Assembly: GCA_905178155.1 (NCBI GenBank)
Contig: CAJINV010000025.1
Coordinates: 406,612 to 446,646 of the forward strand
DNA: 40,035 nt
Origin: Amoebophrya sp. A120
Taxonomy: Eukaryota; Sar; Dinophyceae; Syndiniales; Amoebophryaceae
Reading direction: 5' to 3'
Numbering within the stretch: the first letter of the stretch is position 1; each line of letters begins with the position of its first letter. The notes under the pieces are model-generated. The model made no database searches and was not told where the DNA came from. It saw nothing but the letters and a program-made list of their open reading frames with translations. The translations under genes were made by a program, and so were the position numbers. Positions 1-10,989 of the stretch are shown here, in pieces.

Positions 1-520
1 TAAAGCTGTAACTTTTTTTTCACGAACGACCAAAAAAGCACAGGACGAATATCGAGCACACCGGTGCAAGCTCGAAAACCCCGGTTAGAGTCAGGCATCT
101 GGGTTTCGTAATCTCTCAGGCGTCGGCGCATTGTTTCTATTCAGATTAGCACCGCAGTACAAGGCTTAACCGCAAGAGGACCACACTCCCTACCAATTTT
201 GAAAGGCGAAAACTTTTGAGCGAGGCACTGCCGCCGATGGTGGGCCAAGTTCTTTGACGTCTGCGAAACGCGATCGAGTTCTAAAAAATAAAAACATCTT
301 ACGCATGCGCCAATCAACTATCAAAAAAGTGTGAGCCTTGTGTAAATTCATTTATTTTCCTAGTTTTTAGTCTCTTGGGTCGTCTTAGTCGGCCACACAA
401 ACGTGTGTGGCTGCGACGGCGGGAGTTGACTCTGCAGGGACCGCTTACGGAGTTAGCCCTGGGTCCCCCAAGCTAGTACTGTAGGAAAGCAAATCGAAGT
501 AGGAGCAATATGAGTCGAAC
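1..520. other. No gene recognised
   Basis: Mixed-composition sequence with stop codons in all frames. I see no introner ends, tandem repeat or convincing coding exon in this stretch. Confidence 0.5.
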
Positions 521-814
521 GCTTTACGTTGTACCTAAGTCCCGCGGCGCAGACGAAGAAATGTGAGAAATCAAGTCAGTCGGCTGAGCAAGAACTCAGA
601 GCCATTATATATACAAGAAACGGGCCGCCCCAAGCGGGCGGCCCTCTTGATGCTCGGCGAAGGGGCCGGCAGAATGAGCGAAGATGGCGGGGAGGGCTTG
701 AATTAACTCTATGACCACCCAGAAGCAACGCCGCGCAGCAAGCCGCGCGCGGTGGAGGCGGACGGTGTTGGCTTCCATCCAAGCGGGCCCCCCGGCTTCT
801 GACAGGGAGGCCAT

Positions 815-985
815 GCGCCCGGTGGCGAGTGTCCGCCCGGTGGCGAGTGTCCGCCCGGTGGCGAGAGGTCCGCCCGGTGGCGAGGGGTCCGCCCGGTGGC
901 GAGAGGTCCGCCCGGTGGCGAGGGGTCCGCCCGGTGGCGAGGGGTCCGCCCCGTGGCGAGTGTCCGCCCGGCGGCGAGCGGTCGG
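815..985. repeat. GC-rich minisatellite, 18-19 bp unit
   Basis: About nine tandem units built on GTCCGCCCGGTGGCGAG, with two alternating linkers (TGTCC and AGGGGTCC types). The repeat opens long reading frames on both strands, and their proteins are just Arg/Gly/Pro-rich translations of the repeat, so I do not call genes here. Confidence 0.85.
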
Positions 986-1149
986 GACGGCCGGCCGGCG
1001 TGCGATGGGCGCGCGTGGCGCCCGCGCCCCCCCGGCCATCCTGATGAATGCATGAGGCGCACTCCCCTACGTACGGCCCAAGGAAGCGCCCCACTTCGGC
1101 CCGCCCCGTCGGGGAATCCTCGGTGGAGGGCCATCGCGACCGCATTCAA

Positions 1150-3600
1150 TTTGGAACCCAGAGGCCCATTATCCTAGCCCCGCCGCAAGGGTCCGGCCTG
1201 CCTGCGACTGAAGAAACGACGCCCAAGAAAAAAGGCGAGCAGCCGGCCCGCCATTTCAAGTGGGAAAAACAGGGAGACCCTGCGGCCCATTAGCAGCAAG
1301 CCCCCCGCACGGCTCGCCGGGGTGTCTTCGGATGCATGTGGGAGCGAGGGCGTCACTGCAACGAACCCCGTTCAATTTTGGCCCCTGCGGTCCATCAAAG
1401 CGCCTCCCTCGTCTTGGCGTTCGGTTTCTTCGCGACTGAAGAAGTGGCGCCCGAGAAAAAAGGCGAAAAGTCGGAAGGGAGGCCATTTGAAAGAAGGTGA
1501 CGGGGGCCCTAAGGCCCCTGAAAAAGTCCCCTGTCGGGTCGTCGGGGCTTCCCGGGTTGGGGGTCATCGCAACCCCATCCGACTGCAGCCCCCTGTCTGG
1601 ATGTTTGGTCTGCGAGTTAAGAAACAAACGGGGCCCAGGAAAAAAGGCGAGCACCCAGGCAGCCATTTTGAACGGGGTTGGTAAGGGGACCCCTAAGGCC
1701 CACTAAAAAAGGACCTCTGAGGCCCACTAAAATAAAAAGTCCCCCCCTGGGTCGTCGGGGCTTCCCCTGTTGGGGATCATCGCAAGCGCAACCGATTTTG
1801 GCCCCTCGGGCCCACTAAAAAACGCCCTTTCTGGGTGTTCGGTTTGCGACTGCTGAAACGGGGGGGCCCAAGAATAAAGGCGAGCACCCGGCTAGCCACT
1901 TCAAACGGGGCAAATCAAGGGGACCCCGAAGGCCCATCAAAATGTCACCGGCTGGGCCATCGGGAATTGCTCGGCTGGGGGTCATCCCAACCCCAAACAA
2001 TTTCGACCCCTCGGGCCCACTAAGAAATCCGTCGTCTGGATGCTCCGTCGTCAACAATTCCAAGGGAAAAGACCAAAAATCCCAAAGGGGGGAAGGCGGG
2101 GGGAATACGGGAAGGGCTTTGCCATTCCAACTCCATGCGAGCGATTTCGGCCCCTCCCTCAGGCCCATTGAAAAGCCCCCCTTTCAGGGCCGCACGACTT
2201 TCGTCATTATTAGCGCCGGAACTGTAGCAGTCAGCTCGACGCCCCTCCCTCAGGTTGTTCCGAAGTAGGCGGGGGATGTTCCGAAGCAGAGAAAAAACCA
2301 AACAACCCCGACCCCAAAAGCCCCCGGCGCCCCCCCCCGCGGTTGTCTTTCGTTTCAGCATGGACGCGGAAAGGGCGCATGGCCTGGAAACCCCTCCGCT
2401 GCCTGGGTGTTCCTATTTTTTTGGCCAGCAAATCCATAAAAGAAAAAAGTCGAACAGCCGGCCAAGAAAAGGCGAACACGAAGCGCGGACAGACAAAAGC
2501 GAAAAGGCCGGCCAACCATCTCAAACGGGGTATGTAAGGGGATCCCCAAGGCCCACTAAAATAATAGCCCCGCTTTGGGTCGCCGGGCGAGGTTTCCTCG
2601 GACGATTGGGGGTCATCCCAATCTCAACCGATTTCGACCCTTAGGGCCCACTAAAAAATCCTCTTTCTGGATTTTCGGTTTGACTGTTGAAACGGGACCC
2701 AAGAAAAAAGGCAACCACCCGGCCAGCCATTTCAAAAGGGGAAAGGGGACCCCTTAGGCCTACTAAGCAGCCCCCTCTTGGGCCGCCGGGGTTTCCTCGG
2801 TTCGGGGTCATCGCAACCCCAATCGATTTCGACCCCTGAGGCCCACTAAAAAACCCCCTTTCTGGGTGTTCGGTTTGCGACTGCTGAAACGGGGCCGAAG
2901 AAAAATAAAAGACGAACACCCGGCCAGCCATTTTAAACGGGGTAAGGGGGCCCCGAAGGCCCACTAAAAAGTCCCCTGTTGGGTCGCCGGGGTTTCCTCG
3001 GTTCGGGGTCATCGCAACCCCAATCGGTTTCGACCCCTAAGACCCACTAAAAAACCCCCTTTCTGGGTGTTCGGTTTGCGACTGCTGAAACGGGACCCAA
3101 GAAAAAAGGCGAACACCCGGCCAGCCATTTTAAACGGGGTACGTAAGGGGGCCCCGAAGGCCCACTAAAAAGCCCCCTGTTGGGTCGTCGGGGTTTCCTC
3201 GGTTCGGGGTCATCGCAATCCCAATCGATTTCGACCCCTAAGGCCCACTAAAGAGCCCCCTTTCTGGGTGTTCGGTTTGCGACTGCTGAAACGGGACCCA
3301 AGAAAAACGGCGAACACCCGGCCAGCCATTTCAAACGGGGTAAGGGGCCCCTAAGGCCCACTAAAAAGTCCCCTTTTGGGTCGTCGGGGTTTCCTCGGTT
3401 CGGGGTCATCGCAACCCCAATCGATTTCGATCCCGAAGGCCCACTAAAAAATCCCCTTTCTGGGTGTTCCGTTTTCAATAATTCCGAGGAAAAGGGCCAG
3501 AAATCCCAAAGGGGGGGGGATAGCGGGAGGGAATGCGGGGGGGGTTGGGGGGGGGTTGCCATTCCAACCCCATGCGATTTCGACCCCTAAGGCCCTATAT
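1150..3600. repeat. Degenerate ~200-bp satellite array
   Basis: About a dozen head-to-tail units. Each contains a GGCCCACTAAAAA box, a CTGGGTGTTCGG box, a CAGCCATTTCAAACGGGG box and a GGTTCGGGGTCATCGCAACC box. Spacing of the CGACCCCT landmark is 200 bp (2831 to 3031), then 201 bp (to 3232), then 195 bp. The units around 2640-3460 are most alike; those before 2600 are more divergent, with deletions and G- or C-tract expansions. Reading frames here are repeat artefacts. Confidence 0.85.
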
Positions 3601-3659
3601 AAAATCCCCTTTTCAACAGCAAAGAATTGTCATCATTATTAGAACTGTAATTTATCATT

Positions 3660-4160
3660 ATAGCGCAATGAATGCAAAAGCAAACATGGACGAAATTTAT
3701 CTTCCTCGTTATTTTGGCCCAAGCTACGCGGGGGGTGCGGGCAAGTACGTACTTATTCAAAAAGGCCGGCCCCCCTATGCGTGTAAGGCTTGGATCGGGA
3801 CACCTTGCAGCACGAAAGTCCTCCTAAAAAAAAAAGGCGCCGCCGCCGTATTATCTGAAAGAAAACGAAAACATGAAAGGCCGGGGCGCTGCGGAGAAGC
3901 CGCCGCAGGCACGCCTCTCACCAAGTCGGACGAAGTTTATCTTTCTCTTTTTTTCGGCCCAAGCTACGGTGGGGGCGCGGGTACCTACCAAACAGAACCG
4001 GCCCCGCCCTTACGCGTGTAAGGCTTGGGCCGTGCCACTTTTGTGGCGCGAATTTTTTGGAGCCGCCACCGCTACCGCCCCGCCTCCAGCTAGTAGGCAA
4101 AGGCGAAGGCCCATTTTTGTCCTCGAAAGCAAACTGCTTTCTGTGCCCAGGGCCGCAAGC
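3660..4160. repeat. Two diverged copies of a 241-bp unit
   Basis: The segment starting at 3689 (GACGAAATTTATCTT, GGCCCAAGCTACG, GCGTGTAAGGCTTGG) recurs from 3930 with many substitutions. Both copies are open for some distance in one frame, but substitutions show no clear bias to third positions. I treat this as a duplicated non-coding unit, with low confidence that it is not an exon pair. Confidence 0.6.
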
Positions 4161-4381
4161 ACATAAATACCTCCGTAGTACGTCAAAAGCCTTAATATAG
4201 TTTTAGTTCTATCTGCTTCATCAAGCAGACTGCTTGGCCCAACAATTCTTCACATCTGTGAGACACATACTAACGATGTCTTTTTCAATCAGTATCAGAT
4301 TTTTCAGCTCAATTTTTCAGTGGGACAGAAACTCCGAATTCTGTACACAACAGCAGGCATTAATTATGCGTGATGTAGTTG

Positions 4382-4590
4382 TATCGCAAGAAAGAACTGT
4401 TTCACTGTAAACCTGTGACGCAGAGAACGAAACACCAAAGTGTTTGTCTTGCTACACCTGCAACGCAATGGCTTTTTAAGCGTGTTTTCCCTTGGGAAAC
4501 GCGCATGGCAAATTTTCTGTGTCATGTGTAAGAAACTTGTGATGCAGATCTTGCAAAACCATCACAGTGAAGCAGTTTTTTCGTGGGATA
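4382..4590. mobile_element. Introner, E type (209 bp)
   Basis: Ends are inverted repeats: TATCGCAAGAAAGAACTG on the left and, reading the other strand of the right end, TATCCCACGAAAAAACTG, followed on both sides by CTTCACTGT-like sequence. It is flanked by AGTTG and TGTTG (4 of 5 match). Same length class as the elements at 29305 and 34942. Confidence 0.7.
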
Positions 4591-4596
4591 TGTTGA

Positions 4597-5099
4597 TATA
4601 ATTCGTCGTCCGAGTGCCGTCGCGTGGAAGACAGCCCCGCGCACTTCCTCTATCAAAGTGAAAAAAGCCCCCACCCCATATCGGAAACGGAAGATTCGCG
4701 AATTTGTGATGCTGTATTTGAGTACACAAATCGACGTGTATTGCTAGAAGGCCAAGAGACGAAGCTGCGGCCTAAATTGCAGGCAATCTGTCATGCTGTT
4801 TCCCACTTCCAGTTGCCTCCTGTCATCCTGGCGCTGCAAGGCTTTCCCACGTTAGGCAGCACTACAGTCCGGCGCATCTTTTGCCTTCTAGCATCACAAA
4901 GCTGATTTGTGGCCACAAATCTGCATCACAGATTTCCGTTTTGATATGGGGAGGGGGCATTTTTAATTGTAATATCCTCGAATGCTATGCGATAGGTATC
5001 AACCTTGAAACACTATCATGTCCGCAGCGTCTTGCCAAGGTCTTCGCCTATGTGGCACATGTGCCACCAGACGACTCCAGCACCGACGCAGAGCTTTGA
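4597..5099 (+). CDS. 3' end of an unrecognised gene, two exon pieces split by an introner
   Basis: Coding pieces are about 4597-4650 and 4980-5099, joined by removing the B-type element 4651-4974 and one copy of TCCTC. The joined frame reads ...VEDSPAHFL then ECYAIGINLE... and ends DDSSTDAEL-stop at 5099. The frame is open only back to a TGA at 4594-4596, so the real 5' boundary and any earlier exons are not determined. An ATG at 4366 reads through the E-type introner junction but in another frame. No family recognised. The 39-codon last exon looks protein-like in composition, but coding status rests only on frame continuity across one element. Confidence 0.5.
4651..4974. mobile_element. Introner, B type (324 bp)
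   Basis: Left end TATCAAAGTGAAAAAAGC with a CCCCCACCCCATATC box; right end has GATATGGGGAGGGGGC and finishes TTTTTAATTGTAATA, its inverted counterpart. Target duplication TCCTC at 4646-4650 and 4975-4979 is exact. Confidence 0.85.
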
Positions 5100-5740
5100 A
5101 CCCCTCGCGGGGCTTCCCGCCCGTGGGCACTACGAAATTTCGTATAACGCCGTACCTGGTGGCAGGCACGCAAAAGCATCTGTCAGAGGGCATGATGCGT
5201 GATGTGTGAGACTACATTCAGCTTGCCGCTGAAGCTGCTTCACATCTAAAGACCGTGGCGCAAGTATCGATCGAAATGACGCTCGCAGCGAGAACCGCAT
5301 TGGTGCAGACATCAGGAACAATAAGGAATTGATTTTGCCGGAGCTCACACAGACGCCCGCCCCCCTAGGGGACGCGTAGGCTCCTCCAGGCTCCGACGTT
5401 CACATGTTCTTGAGATGATCGCGCGGTCCTCTTGAAAGTAGACCCAGCAAATTCACAGAGGGGCGCTACACACTTTTGCTCGTCCGCCGAAAGCGTTTGG
5501 GGGCGGGATTGCTTTATTCCCGCTGTCACGTTAATAAGTATCTTCGGACGTTTTTTGTCGGTTTTCTTTGTAAAAAAATGACGCACGAAGTAGAAATATT
5601 TGTCGCTCGCGCCGCCGTGGAGGGGGCACAACGGCGCGGGATATTCTTCATAACTATAGAGCAGTAGAAATTTTAGAAACGGAGAGACCAAAGGAACATC
5701 GTGCGAAAGGCAGTGCGCTAACTAGAATAGGGAATCCACA
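5100..5740. other. No gene recognised
   Basis: Sequence after the stop at 5099. It contains a short GC-rich inverted motif near 5101-5125 (CCCCTCGCGGGG). I find no introner ends and no coding frame supported by anything beyond chance. Confidence 0.4.
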
Positions 5741-6230
5741 ACGCCCCAAGGATTTTGCCTCTGAGGTAGTACATCCGTCGCCAGATAGGGTCCTGGGGGT
5801 TTCAGGTAGAAAGACAGCCAGGCAGAATGAAATATGACCCCTCGGTAGACATAGATCCCGGGGGTGGGAGATAAATCCCCAGGGAGAAAGACCCCCAAGT
5901 AGATAGATTCACAGGAGGGCTCCCAGGGACGGAGACACACCCCCAGGGACATAGATTCTCAGTGAGATGCTTAGACTTAGAACCCCAGGGAGATAGGTGC
6001 CCAGGGATTTAGTTTTCTTCTAGGGAAATAGCCCCCCAGGTAGATTGATAACATAGACCCCAGGCACTGACTTAGGTAAACTCCAGTGAAGTAGGGCCCG
6101 AGGCTGGCAAGCAGCCCCCCAGGTATGGGAAGGCTTTCAGCGGTAGAGCCCAAGGTATGGGCAGGCGTGCAGGTAGGCCCCCAGGTATGGGCAGGAGCTG
6201 CGCCCCCTGCGCTCGGCTGGCTTTATTCTA
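5740..6230. repeat. Degenerate CCCAGG(T/G) minisatellite
   Basis: Irregular tandem units of roughly 20-35 bp built on CCCCAGGGAGATAGA and CCCCCAGGTATGGGCAGG. Unit length and sequence vary, so copy number cannot be stated exactly. The reverse-strand frame at 5722-5952 is a translation of this repeat. Confidence 0.65.
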
Positions 6231-7210
6231 CCTGCCGGGCAGAACTGGCAGCGCCTTCTTCCGCTTTGCTAGCTTTCCCTTCCCACCCTCGGCCGGAAGC
6301 GCGGCTTTAGTTGGAAGGCAAAGGGGCCGAGAGCATGCCAGGAAGCTACATGACCCGGAGGCCGTGTTGGCTTTGTGCGCCCTCCCCTCAAATATGGAAT
6401 GATCTCTCAAGAGCGCCGCTGTGCCACATTCCCCCGAGCTGGCGGGCCCGGGTAGATGTGTTTTCCCGCGAAACCCCCCGGGTGCCTCCTGTTTCTTGCC
6501 TTCGTGTGGGCCTGCAGTCGTGCGCGTGGCCCCGCTTCTCGCCGGGCCAGGCTGGCCCCATTTACTGGGGTGGGGACGCACCGCGCCGCCTGCCAACAGC
6601 CACAAGGCTGCGCAAGGAGAGCACAGACAGCAGGCATGTGGGGACAGCCACTGGGCGCCAGACGCTTCGCAAGCGCGCCCGGGACAGCAACATGGCCGCG
6701 GTGAGTCTGGGGCCGGCACGCAGTCGGCGGCCCGTTGTCCCTCCGCTACCAAACACAGGCCAAGGGGCGGCGGGGGTGGTTAGCACGAGAGCCGCCGGCC
6801 AGCAGGGACCTAACTAAGATGGGCGCGCACATCGAGAATGCTACCTGGCTACTTCATTGGCCGGCATTCGGTGATGTTGAGCCGGAGCAACGAACGCAAA
6901 AGAGCAAAGCGCAGGGGCTGGAGTGTAACATCTGCACCTACTCCGCACGGTTCGGGCGCGGTATTTTGTAGCGTGCGTCTCCGTGCTTTAGGCGCCTGGT
7001 GCGCAGCTGTATTTTAGGCGCCGGCCGGAGAACAAAACCTCTAGGAATGGTCTCGAAGGTCTCGCCTTGCGTTGGCTCAACATGCAGTAAAAAGGCGGAA
7101 GGGCAACGCGTGGGGTTATATATTGCCGAACCCAGGCAAGGGCAACATTTGAACGCACTGAGAAAATGCCGCCCAGAATTTTTTCTGCGTGGGAATCTGC
7201 GCAGTTTTTT
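6231..7210. other. GC-rich stretch without a recognised gene
   Basis: Overlapping open frames exist on both strands (for example 6228-6752 minus and 6311-6817 plus), but they are explained by high GC content. None shows a familiar motif, and none continues across an introner junction. Confidence 0.5.
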
Positions 7211-7560
7211 TCAGTAGGAGACCAAAAGCTCTAGAGGTCGACCTCTAGTGGTCGCCCTCTCCTTTTGGTCAACTTTGCTCAGCCGTTCGCCCGCGATAGG
7301 CGAAATTTTTTCTCGGACCTCTAGAGGCCGCTCCTCTCCTTTGCTATAGGTCTGGAGTATACTGTCGGGCGAAAAAATGACAAAAAAACCGAAAACGCCC
7401 GACCTCTAGAGCTCGCCCTCATGTTTTGGTCAGAATTGCTATAGCTTAAATCACTCCCAGCATCGTGATTGACCAATTTTCAAAGAGTCGCCGTTTTTGG
7501 GTTTGGTCTCGTTTTCGTCAGATTTTGGTCAAGTTTTGGTCAGAATCTTATCGGGATTTG
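7210..7560. repeat. CCTCTAGAGG palindromes and TTTTGGTCA repeats
   Basis: GACCTCTAGAGG-type motifs or halves of them occur near 7231-7250, 7316-7332 and 7400-7411. TTTTGGTCA recurs near 7262, 7423, 7523 and 7534. The pieces look like a rearranged repeat, with no coding frame. Confidence 0.55.
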
Positions 7561-7840
7561 GATTCTCATTCCTTTGGTGTCTCCTTTTTTCACAAGTTGC
7601 TACGAGTCTATAGTTCTTTAAAACTATGAAAGAGAGGACTATGAACAAGTTTGCTGCTAGAACTCGGTCCTCACCTCTCCATCCGGCGCCAAGTCGGCTC
7701 TCAGAACAAGATGGAGGCTAAACAAAAAGAACGCGCTCGGTTGCAAATATAGTACTCCTGCAGGAGCAGCTACAGGGTAGTAGTTCCTCCCTGCGTGACT
7801 TTCAACATCTAGGTGCGCCAGAAAGTCGATCTTCGGTCTC

Positions 7841-7891
7841 ACATTCACTCTCATCTCTGTATAGTACTTACCAATATGCTCATGCTTTTTA
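7841..7891 (+). repeat. 51-bp direct repeat, left copy
   Basis: ACATTC.CTCTCATCTCTG through ATG.TCATGCTTTTTA, matching 10314-10364 in the same orientation with about 3 mismatches. The two copies flank the foldback element 7972-10309. Confidence 0.85.
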
Positions 7892-7971
7892 GAAGAGGGT
7901 CACAAAATGTCCGCTTAGGTCCTCAGGGGACCTTCGACCCACCCAGCTGGGTGGGCCTTAGGTCCCCTGCC

Positions 7972-10309
7972 CTAAAAATTATTATAAGGCAACAAGGGGC
8001 CTAGACGTGACCGGGCGGGCCACGTCCGTCCGGTCGGCCGAACGGCACCTGACCGGGAGTCAGTAGGTCGTGGCCCTCGGAGGTGGTGGCCGCCGGGAAG
8101 CGCGCACCCGGGCAACTAAGAAAAAAAAGATCAGCACGAGCGTGGCACTTCACTGGAGCAGCGCCTCTCTTGCCCACGCTCCCCTCCGGACCCGGTCACG
8201 CAGCCGGGGGCCGTCAGCTAGCTCCTGGGAGTATTCCACGCGGGCGACCGGTCGCAAAGCGTTTAGGGTTTACCGCTATAATAGGCATGCATGCGGATTC
8301 AAATATATGTTTCCGATTTAGGGTCCAAGGGTTTTTGTATGGCCAATGTGGCGCAAGCGTCAATGCTCTGGTGGTGTCGGCCCACTGTTACAATACACGG
8401 CGCGACCCCCAGCGAATCACGACCGGAGCACACACACGGATACCGATACCAGCTAGCCGGGGCGCTCAACTAAAGAAAGAAGGTCATGACGAGTTCGGCC
8501 TTTCACGGAAAAAGGGACGACTCTTACCCCTGGTCTGCCCCCGGTGACGCGAGCTTTTAGCCTGTGCTCCCATCCAACAAATAAAAAACAGGTCATGCGT
8601 TCGGCCTCTCACGAAAAAAAGGCATGAATCCTCCCCCCGTGCTCCCGCCCCGGTCGCGAGGCCGCCGGCTGTCTTGCTCCGGCGGCTCTGCACATTGATC
8701 CAATGGGGCGGGGTTTTTTTTTAAAAGAAAGGAGCCCCCCTCTGTACATAGCTGCTACGGGTGCAGCGGCGCAAGGAAAGGCCAGCGCTGCTTAACCGAT
8801 GGCCGCAGCTGTTGCTGCATTCAGCGCCAAAATCGCCCCGAGGCAGGAATGCCCCCGGTCATGTGCCGTCCGGCCGGCCGGACGGACGGACGTGACTCAG
8901 GCGGTAGCACCCCGGGCGGATTTTCCTTCTAAAAATGGGCTAAAATTCCCGGTCTTTCAAAAAATTGCAAAGGTGCGCGCCTGGCCCCGTCCGCCCTCTG
9001 TTTCCTGTTGCCGCCTCCTTGTGTGGGCCCTGTTTCGATTCCGAAGCGCCAACAGGCCCCCGCCCCTGGTGTTTCGGCTTGGCGGTTCCCCCGGTTCCCT
9101 TTGTCTCTCTCACTCGCGCCGGGCGCGCAGAAATTTTAAAATTTAAAAATTCGCCCCGTTTTCGGGGAAAACAAATTTTGTTTGGCATTCCGGTTGTCGG
9201 CCGGTCGGGGTGTGTTGCATGCGCATGGTGGCCGTGCAAGGGGTTGTAGGGTTATGTCGCAGGTAGGACAGTTTCGGGGGAAGCGTCGCCACACCTTACT
9301 CGTGTTCCCCCCGAACACAAGTTAGGTGTGTTGCAGGAGTAGATGACGCTTTGTAGGAGACGGCGTTCGAGCCTGGTGTTGGAGATGATGTTCTATATGC
9401 ATGTCGAACATCATTTCCAAACATCACCTACATTCCGCTACGCCCGGCGGGAATGTTTCGCATGGTCCAGTTTTAGAAGATCGGAGCAATTCCCGTTTTC
9501 GGCTTCTAAAACTGGTCACATTCGGCTTCTAAAATCCCGGACGCGCGGCTTCTAAAATCACAAAACAGGCAAATCGTGCGGGATTTTGCGTGTTCAGTGA
9601 TTTTAGAAGATTTTTAGAAGCCGGACATGGTCCGGGATTTTCCCATCTCCGGCCTGGGAATTAGAAGAAAACTAGAAGATTTTTTAGAAGGTAAATTAGA
9701 AGTGCACTTTAGAAGGTTTTTTAGAAGCCATTTTAGAAGGTTTTTTAGAAGCCATTTTAGAAGGTATTTTAGAAGGTGTTTTAGAAGGTTTTTTAGAAGG
9801 TAGGCGGGGAAAGCAGTGTCGTGGTCATTCCAGAAGTGAAAACTAGAAGCCACCTCCGCAGGTGGCTTCTAAGATTTGCTTCTGAACTGGCTGCGAGCAA
9901 TATCCTGTTTTTGGAGTTTCCCCTGGAGGCGCGCTCGAGATTTTCCTCGAGTACAGCGCCGGCCTCGGAAGCTTCCGAAAGCAGGCCGCCCCGCTTGTGG
10001 TTGTTTGTCGTTTATCCTAGCCCGGGGTGATGGGGTGGTGGTCGTGTCGGTTTTGTGGCGATGGGTGTCCGAAGCCATTGCGGCACCAGGGTGATGGCAT
10101 CGGGCCTCCTTGCTGCGTTGCAGGTTGTCTGTCTTGCTCCGGGTGCGGGGCAAAGGTTGCGCTTTGGGCAGAAGATTCGGGAGCGGCAAAATTTGAAAAT
10201 CCCGGGAAAATTAGAAGCGTTTTAGAAGCGGGGGCCGCCCGGGTGTTTCCCGCCTGACGTGACGCCCCCGGTCACGTCTAGGCTCCTTGTTGCCCTGTTG
10301 TAAGTTTTG
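7972..10309. mobile_element. Foldback/TIR element, non-autonomous, ~2.3 kb
   Basis: Left end (7972-8030) and right end (10254-10309) are inverted repeats of about 50 bp. Both contain GGCAACAAGG, then CCTAGACGTGACCGGG, then a second CACGTC copy. The interior has no transposase-like frame. It contains nested GC palindromes (8037-8056 and 8865-8890, CCGTCCGGCCGG type), a ~108-bp tandem duplication (from 8484 and 8592, GTTCGGCCT.TCACG), and TTTTAGAAG repeats. A short target duplication was not found; the 51-bp direct repeats at 7841 and 10314 lie just outside. Confidence 0.6.
9465..9870. repeat. TTTTAGAAG motif array in both orientations
   Basis: TTTTAGAAG or its complement CTTCTAAAA occurs more than fifteen times, mostly CTTCTAAAA before 9560 and TTTTAGAAG after it, with further copies near 10211 and 10220. 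At 9844-9869 AGAAGCCACCTC and GAGGTGGCTTCT-like arms form a strong hairpin (AGAAGCCACCT / AGGTGGCTTCT around CCGC). The short reverse-strand frame over it is a Leu/Lys repeat artefact. Confidence 0.8.
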
Positions 10310-10313
10310 AAGC

Positions 10314-10364
10314 ACATTCGCTCTCATCTCTGTATAGTATTTACCAATATGTTCATGCTTTTTA
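10314..10364 (+). repeat. 51-bp direct repeat, right copy
   Basis: Second copy of the sequence at 7841-7891; see that entry. It begins immediately after the right arm of the foldback element. Confidence 0.85.
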
Positions 10365-10412
10365 TATTTTTGAAAAGATCTTATCATGTGCCTCGAAAGA
10401 AGTGATTTCACT

Positions 10413-10624
10413 ACAGCTTTGATGTCGGTGCTTCATCATGTGGCCGCGCAGGAATGGACTGCAAAAGTATCGTACTAGTAGTAATTATCGCATTACAAAT
10501 TCACTCAGCATGACAAATGGAGTTTGTCAGTCTGTTTTCCCTTGGGATGGGGATTTGTAATGCATGACTGCGATTTCAGTATAGCTCCGATGTCGGTCGT
10601 CCATGATGTGGCCTCGCAGGAGTA
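10413..10624. repeat. 44-bp direct repeat flanking a truncated C-type introner
   Basis: 10413-10456 and 10581-10624 share the pattern AGCT..GATGTCGGT, ATGTGGCC.CGCAGGA, 168 bp apart. Between them lies a C-type introner start, GGACTGCAAAAGTATCGTAC at 10456, which lacks its usual right end (no CTTTTGCA...GATA). Confidence 0.65.
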
Positions 10625-10989
10625 TGCTTACTGGGCAAGAACAACCGTGCCGAAACTTACTGTTAAAAAGCTTGGGGACAACATCTACATCGGTGTGCTG
10701 TGGTGAGCTTCGGTTCAGTGTGCAACTAGTCGATATTATTTCAGTCGTCGTGCGCGCGGTCGTGCCATCTTATTTGATAAAATCTATCTATGAAAATAAG
10801 CTACATTGGAAAATAGTAGGCAAATTATAACTTCCAGGCCGCTGCTCCTCGCATGAAATGCAAATGTAGTTCTATATACCAACATTGTTTCTTGTTACAT
10901 CTTGAAGAACAACTAACTTACGTTTTCATCACCTGTACTTGAGTATTTAATTTATCTTTCCAAGAGTACAACTTCTATCTCGTGCTCGC

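Noticed and set aside
576-1149. Arg/Gly/Pro-rich overlapping frames on both strands
   Set aside because: Explained by the 18-19 bp GC-rich minisatellite.
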